Of a stretch of DNA of 25,000 bases, positions 24,929 through 25,000 are shown one piece after another. Source of the stretch: Tubiluchus corallicola. Taxonomy: Eukaryota; Priapulida; Priapulimorpha; Priapulimorphida; Tubiluchidae. Location of the stretch: assembly GCA_030141605.1 (NCBI GenBank), contig JAQGDQ010001062.1, forward strand, positions 28,422 to 53,421, given 5' to 3'. Numbering within the stretch: the stretch's first letter is position 1; each line of letters opens with the position of its first letter. The notes under the pieces were generated by a model, which was not told the DNA's origin, searched no databases, and saw only the letters and a list, made by a program, of their open reading frames with translations. The position numbers were made by a program, and so were the translations under genes.

Positions 24929-25000
24929 ATACACAGTCGGATAGGGAGAAATTCAAATGAGGCGATTTCAGGTTTCTAGTAATTGTGTCTGTTTTTACCA

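Larger units (their letters stand above)
20602..25000. other. Intron 4 of CLCA-like gene 2 (runs off the window)
   Basis: I find no stretch that matches the next CLCA segment (VWA domain) on the + strand, so the intron is probably longer than 4.3 kb. It contains a TCA/CCA microsatellite, a MITE-like element, a 26-bp minisatellite, a small inverted repeat and a 41-bp minisatellite, each listed separately. The stretches between them (21192-21385, 21809-22323, 22811-23240) show no gene. Confidence 0.55.

Noticed and set aside
23171-24956. Long Leu/Phe/Tyr-rich frames on the - strand that resemble multi-span membrane proteins
   Set aside because: The 41-bp unit lacks stops in all three - strand frames; three overlapping proteins of similar look are a repeat artefact.

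Overview
The window is nuclear DNA from an animal: AT-rich, with spliced genes (GT-AG introns whose phases join correctly), a non-LTR retrotransposon, small DNA-transposon-like elements with inverted ends, and many micro- and minisatellites. No rRNA, tRNA, CRISPR or prokaryotic operon structure is visible. The gene family and the CR1/Jockey-like retrotransposon fit an invertebrate, most likely a lophotrochozoan such as a mollusc; that placement is inference.

Two genes of the CLCA family (calcium-activated chloride channel regulator; secreted or membrane metalloprotease-like proteins) lie head-to-tail on the + strand. The upstream gene is seen only as its last four coding exons (2329-8038): the fibronectin-III-like domain, a transmembrane segment, a Cys cluster, the stop codon and a polyadenylation signal. 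The downstream gene shows its first four coding exons (16571-20601): signal peptide, N-terminal CLCA domain and the HEWAH zinc-protease motif. It runs off the right edge in an intron of more than 4.3 kb.

Between them (about 8.3-16.5 kb) is a transposon-rich interval. It holds a TTAG-type microsatellite, a pogo/Tigger-like inverted-repeat element, an approximately 300-bp direct duplication, and a nearly full-length 5.1-kb CR1/Jockey-like LINE on the - strand. The LINE sits at the duplication junction with an apparent target-site duplication. Its ORF1 is intact and its ORF2 is broken. A 139-bp hairpin element follows.

Four minisatellites with units of 38 (14+24), 36, 26 and 41 bp and several microsatellites fill the introns and edges. 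The most unusual is the 36-bp array at 18676-18999. Its first unit covers the 3' end of the HEWAH exon and the intron donor, so the 5' splice site has been copied nine times, always in the same reading phase. Two copies of one dispersed element (right part at 1621-1868, complete at 21386-21808 with perfect 22-bp inverted ends) tie the left-edge minisatellite to a transposable-element origin.
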